Shown here: positions 4,952 to 5,615 of the stretch, piece after piece
Position numbering within the stretch: the stretch's first letter is position 1
Layout: the number at the start of each line of letters is the position of its first letter
DNA from: Actinomycetota bacterium
GTDB taxonomy: Bacteria > Actinomycetota > Humimicrobiia > Humimicrobiales > Humimicrobiaceae
NCBI GenBank assembly: GCA_018894445.1
Contig: JAHIPJ010000031.1
Coordinates: 1-5,615 of the forward strand
Direction: 5' to 3'
DNA length: 5,615 nucleotides
Notes under the pieces: generated by a model
What the model was told of the DNA's origin: nothing
The model's database searches: none
Seen by the model: the letters and a program-made list of their open reading frames with translations, nothing else
Program-made: the position numbers and the translations under genes

Positions 4952-5313
4952 TGATTCTTGTTGATACATCAATATGGGTTTCTCATTTTCGCAATGGTAA
5001 TTCTAAACTTGAGCAACTCCTAAATGATGGTGATGTAGGTTGCCATCCTTTTATTATTGGAGAACTTGCATGTGGCAATATTAAGAACAGAAGGATAATC
5101 TTGTCATTGCTTAGTTCTCTGCCTATGGTTGACGTGATAGACAATAAAGAAGTATTATTATTCATTGAGAAAAAGAACTTAATAGGTAAAGGTCTTGGCC
5201 TTATTGATGTTCATCTTCTTGCAGCTGCGCTATTAAGTGAAGTCTCTCTATGGACTTTGGATACCAAATTACATCATGAAGCTTCAATATTAGGGATAGC
5301 GTATAAATATTAA
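4951..5313 (+). CDS. vapC: VapC-type PIN-domain ribonuclease toxin
   Basis: A 120-aa PIN-domain protein, expected to be a Mg-dependent endoribonuclease of the VapC kind; family members cleave tRNA or rRNA to stop translation. All four expected acidic positions are present: D5 in MILVDTSIWVSHFR, E38 in IIGELACGN, D86 in GLGLIDVHLLAAA and D104 in WTLDTKLH. Length is normal and the frame is intact. ATG overlaps the vapB stop by one base. The target RNA cannot be inferred. Toxin-antitoxin pairs with their own promoter are common passengers of integron arrays, where they may stabilise the array (known for large chromosomal integrons), and the attC sites on both sides fit that setting. Confidence 0.92.
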   Translation: MILVDTSIWVSHFRNGNSKLEQLLNDGDVGCHPFIIGELACGNIKNRRIILSLLSSLPMVDVIDNKEVLLFIEKKNLIGKGLGLIDVHLLAAALLSEVSLWTLDTKLHHEASILGIAYKY

Positions 5314-5316
5314 TAA

Positions 5317-5380
5317 ATAACAAATCAATCCGGCGAACAAAAAGCTGCGTTTCTTTGTTTGCTGATTTTGAATATTATAA
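5317..5380 (+). other. Degenerate attC-like site after vapBC
   Basis: ATAACAAATC (5317-5326) repeats exactly the left edge of the first attC (4619-4628). Four bases later the arm CGGCGAACAAA (5331-5341) pairs with TTTGTTTGCTG (5354-5364), 11 pairs with two G-T wobbles and a 12-nt loop. Twelve bases then run to TT at 5375-5376, like the 12 bases between stem and GTT in the first site. The spacing is the same in both sites (9-mer, 4 nt, stem, 12-13-nt loop, stem, 12 nt). The crossover GTT has become ATT, so the site may be inactive. Confidence 0.5.
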
Positions 5381-5490
5381 AGTTCCCCGTAACCCTAACC
5401 AGGTCTTTTATCTCTAAGTCCAAAGAACAAATATCTAAATACTTCTAAATCTTTTATATCAAAATCTTAAAACAGTACTTAAACATTTAA
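5381..5490. other. AT-rich spacer, nothing recognised
   Basis: Between the second attC-like site and the mosaic end I see no open frame of note, no convincing promoter or terminator, and no repeat. A stop codon (TAA 5488-5490) closes the frame of the following gene fragment. Confidence 0.6.
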
Positions 5491-5562
5491 TTGGATGGTA
5501 AAATCTCAAGCAGGGAAGATGAAATCTACAACTTAAAAAAATTAATGAAGGTTTTGAGCTAG
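5491..5562 (+). pseudogene. Diverged 3' fragment of the DHH-CBS-nucleotidyltransferase gene
   Basis: These bases align with 2537-2608; with the next four bases (AGATAT shared) 69 of 76 positions match by eye. The frame reads LDGKISSREDEIYNLKKL then MKVLS and TAG, against LDGKISTREDEIYHMKKL then MKVLS in the complete gene. Seven base changes give only three conservative replacements (T/S, H/N, M/L). It therefore descends from a translated gene, as a paralogue or the orthologue of a related strain, rather than from a recent copy of this one. A TAA lies directly upstream, so only 23 codons remain. Confidence 0.85.
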
Positions 5563-5615
5563 ATATTGTGGATATTTTTTCTTTACTATTAAAGCTTAGA
5601 AGAAATATTGATATC
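5561..5615 (+). repeat. Exact 55-bp copy of the MNT gene interior, at the window end
   Basis: Identical to 3909-3963. It starts within the AGATAT shared with the 3' flank of the fusion-enzyme gene (2607-2612) and stops where the window stops. A repeat of exactly 55 bp ending at the sequence edge is what a de Bruijn assembler with k = 55 leaves where two paths merge. If so, the source DNA has a second locus in which the enzyme gene tail runs into MNT sequence. Confidence 0.9.

Noticed and set aside
4442..5165. Minus-strand open frames opposite the GyrI-like and vapC genes
   Set aside because: Shadows of family-recognised coding frames.
1..5615. CRISPR array, tRNA or rRNA genes
   Set aside because: No regularly spaced repeats and no tRNA cloverleaf or rRNA-like sequence noticed; the repeats present are only pairs.

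Overview
The window reads as AT-rich bacterial DNA, about one third G+C by eye. It has Shine-Dalgarno sequences, sigma70-type promoters and a lipobox lipoprotein. The large DHH-CBS-CBS-nucleotidyltransferase fusion at the left is a form known from Aquifex, Geobacter relatives and other anaerobic or thermophilic bacteria, but nothing here fixes the phylum. The right half is accessory DNA. The right edge looks like the end of an assembly contig.

Layout. (1) 41-2608, +: an 855-aa housekeeping RNA enzyme joining a DHH/DHHA1 phosphoesterase module, two CBS domains and a class II tRNA nucleotidyltransferase/poly(A) polymerase. (2) 2609-2801: convergent intergenic space with a weak possible two-way terminator and a 13-bp tandem repeat. 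(3) 2802-3407, -: a secreted coiled-coil lipoprotein of unknown family, starting at TTG behind a good RBS. (4) 3408-3732: a divergent promoter region. The minus promoter serves the lipoprotein. The plus promoter (CTGACA-17-TATAAT) starts exactly at a remnant of an IS200/IS605-family element. The remnant is the last 35 codons of tnpB, its stop codon and the right-end hairpins, which is the part of such elements that makes the omega RNA (guide RNA) scaffold. No TnpB or TnpA is present. (5) 3733-4056: an MNT-type minimal nucleotidyltransferase beginning 3 bp past the apparent element end, cut short by an in-frame TAA whose reading frame resumes with family-like sequence. (6) 4245-5380: two apparent integron gene cassettes without an integrase. 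One is a half-length GyrI-like protein followed by a good attC site. The other is a complete vapBC toxin-antitoxin pair, with its own promoter and two matching operators, followed by a degenerate attC. (7) 5491-5615: a mosaic end, in which a diverged copy of the 3' end of the first gene is fused at a 6-bp microhomology (AGATAT) to an exact 55-bp copy of part of the MNT gene.

How the parts relate. Region 1 is core RNA metabolism. Regions 4-7 are debris and passengers of several kinds of mobile DNA. The strongest leads are the promoter-driven omega-RNA-like remnant that reads straight into the MNT gene, and the CALIN-like cassette pair (attC sites lacking an integrase). The terminal 55-bp repeat has a length and position that suggest an assembly-graph junction, so the MNT segment is probably present more than once in the source DNA.
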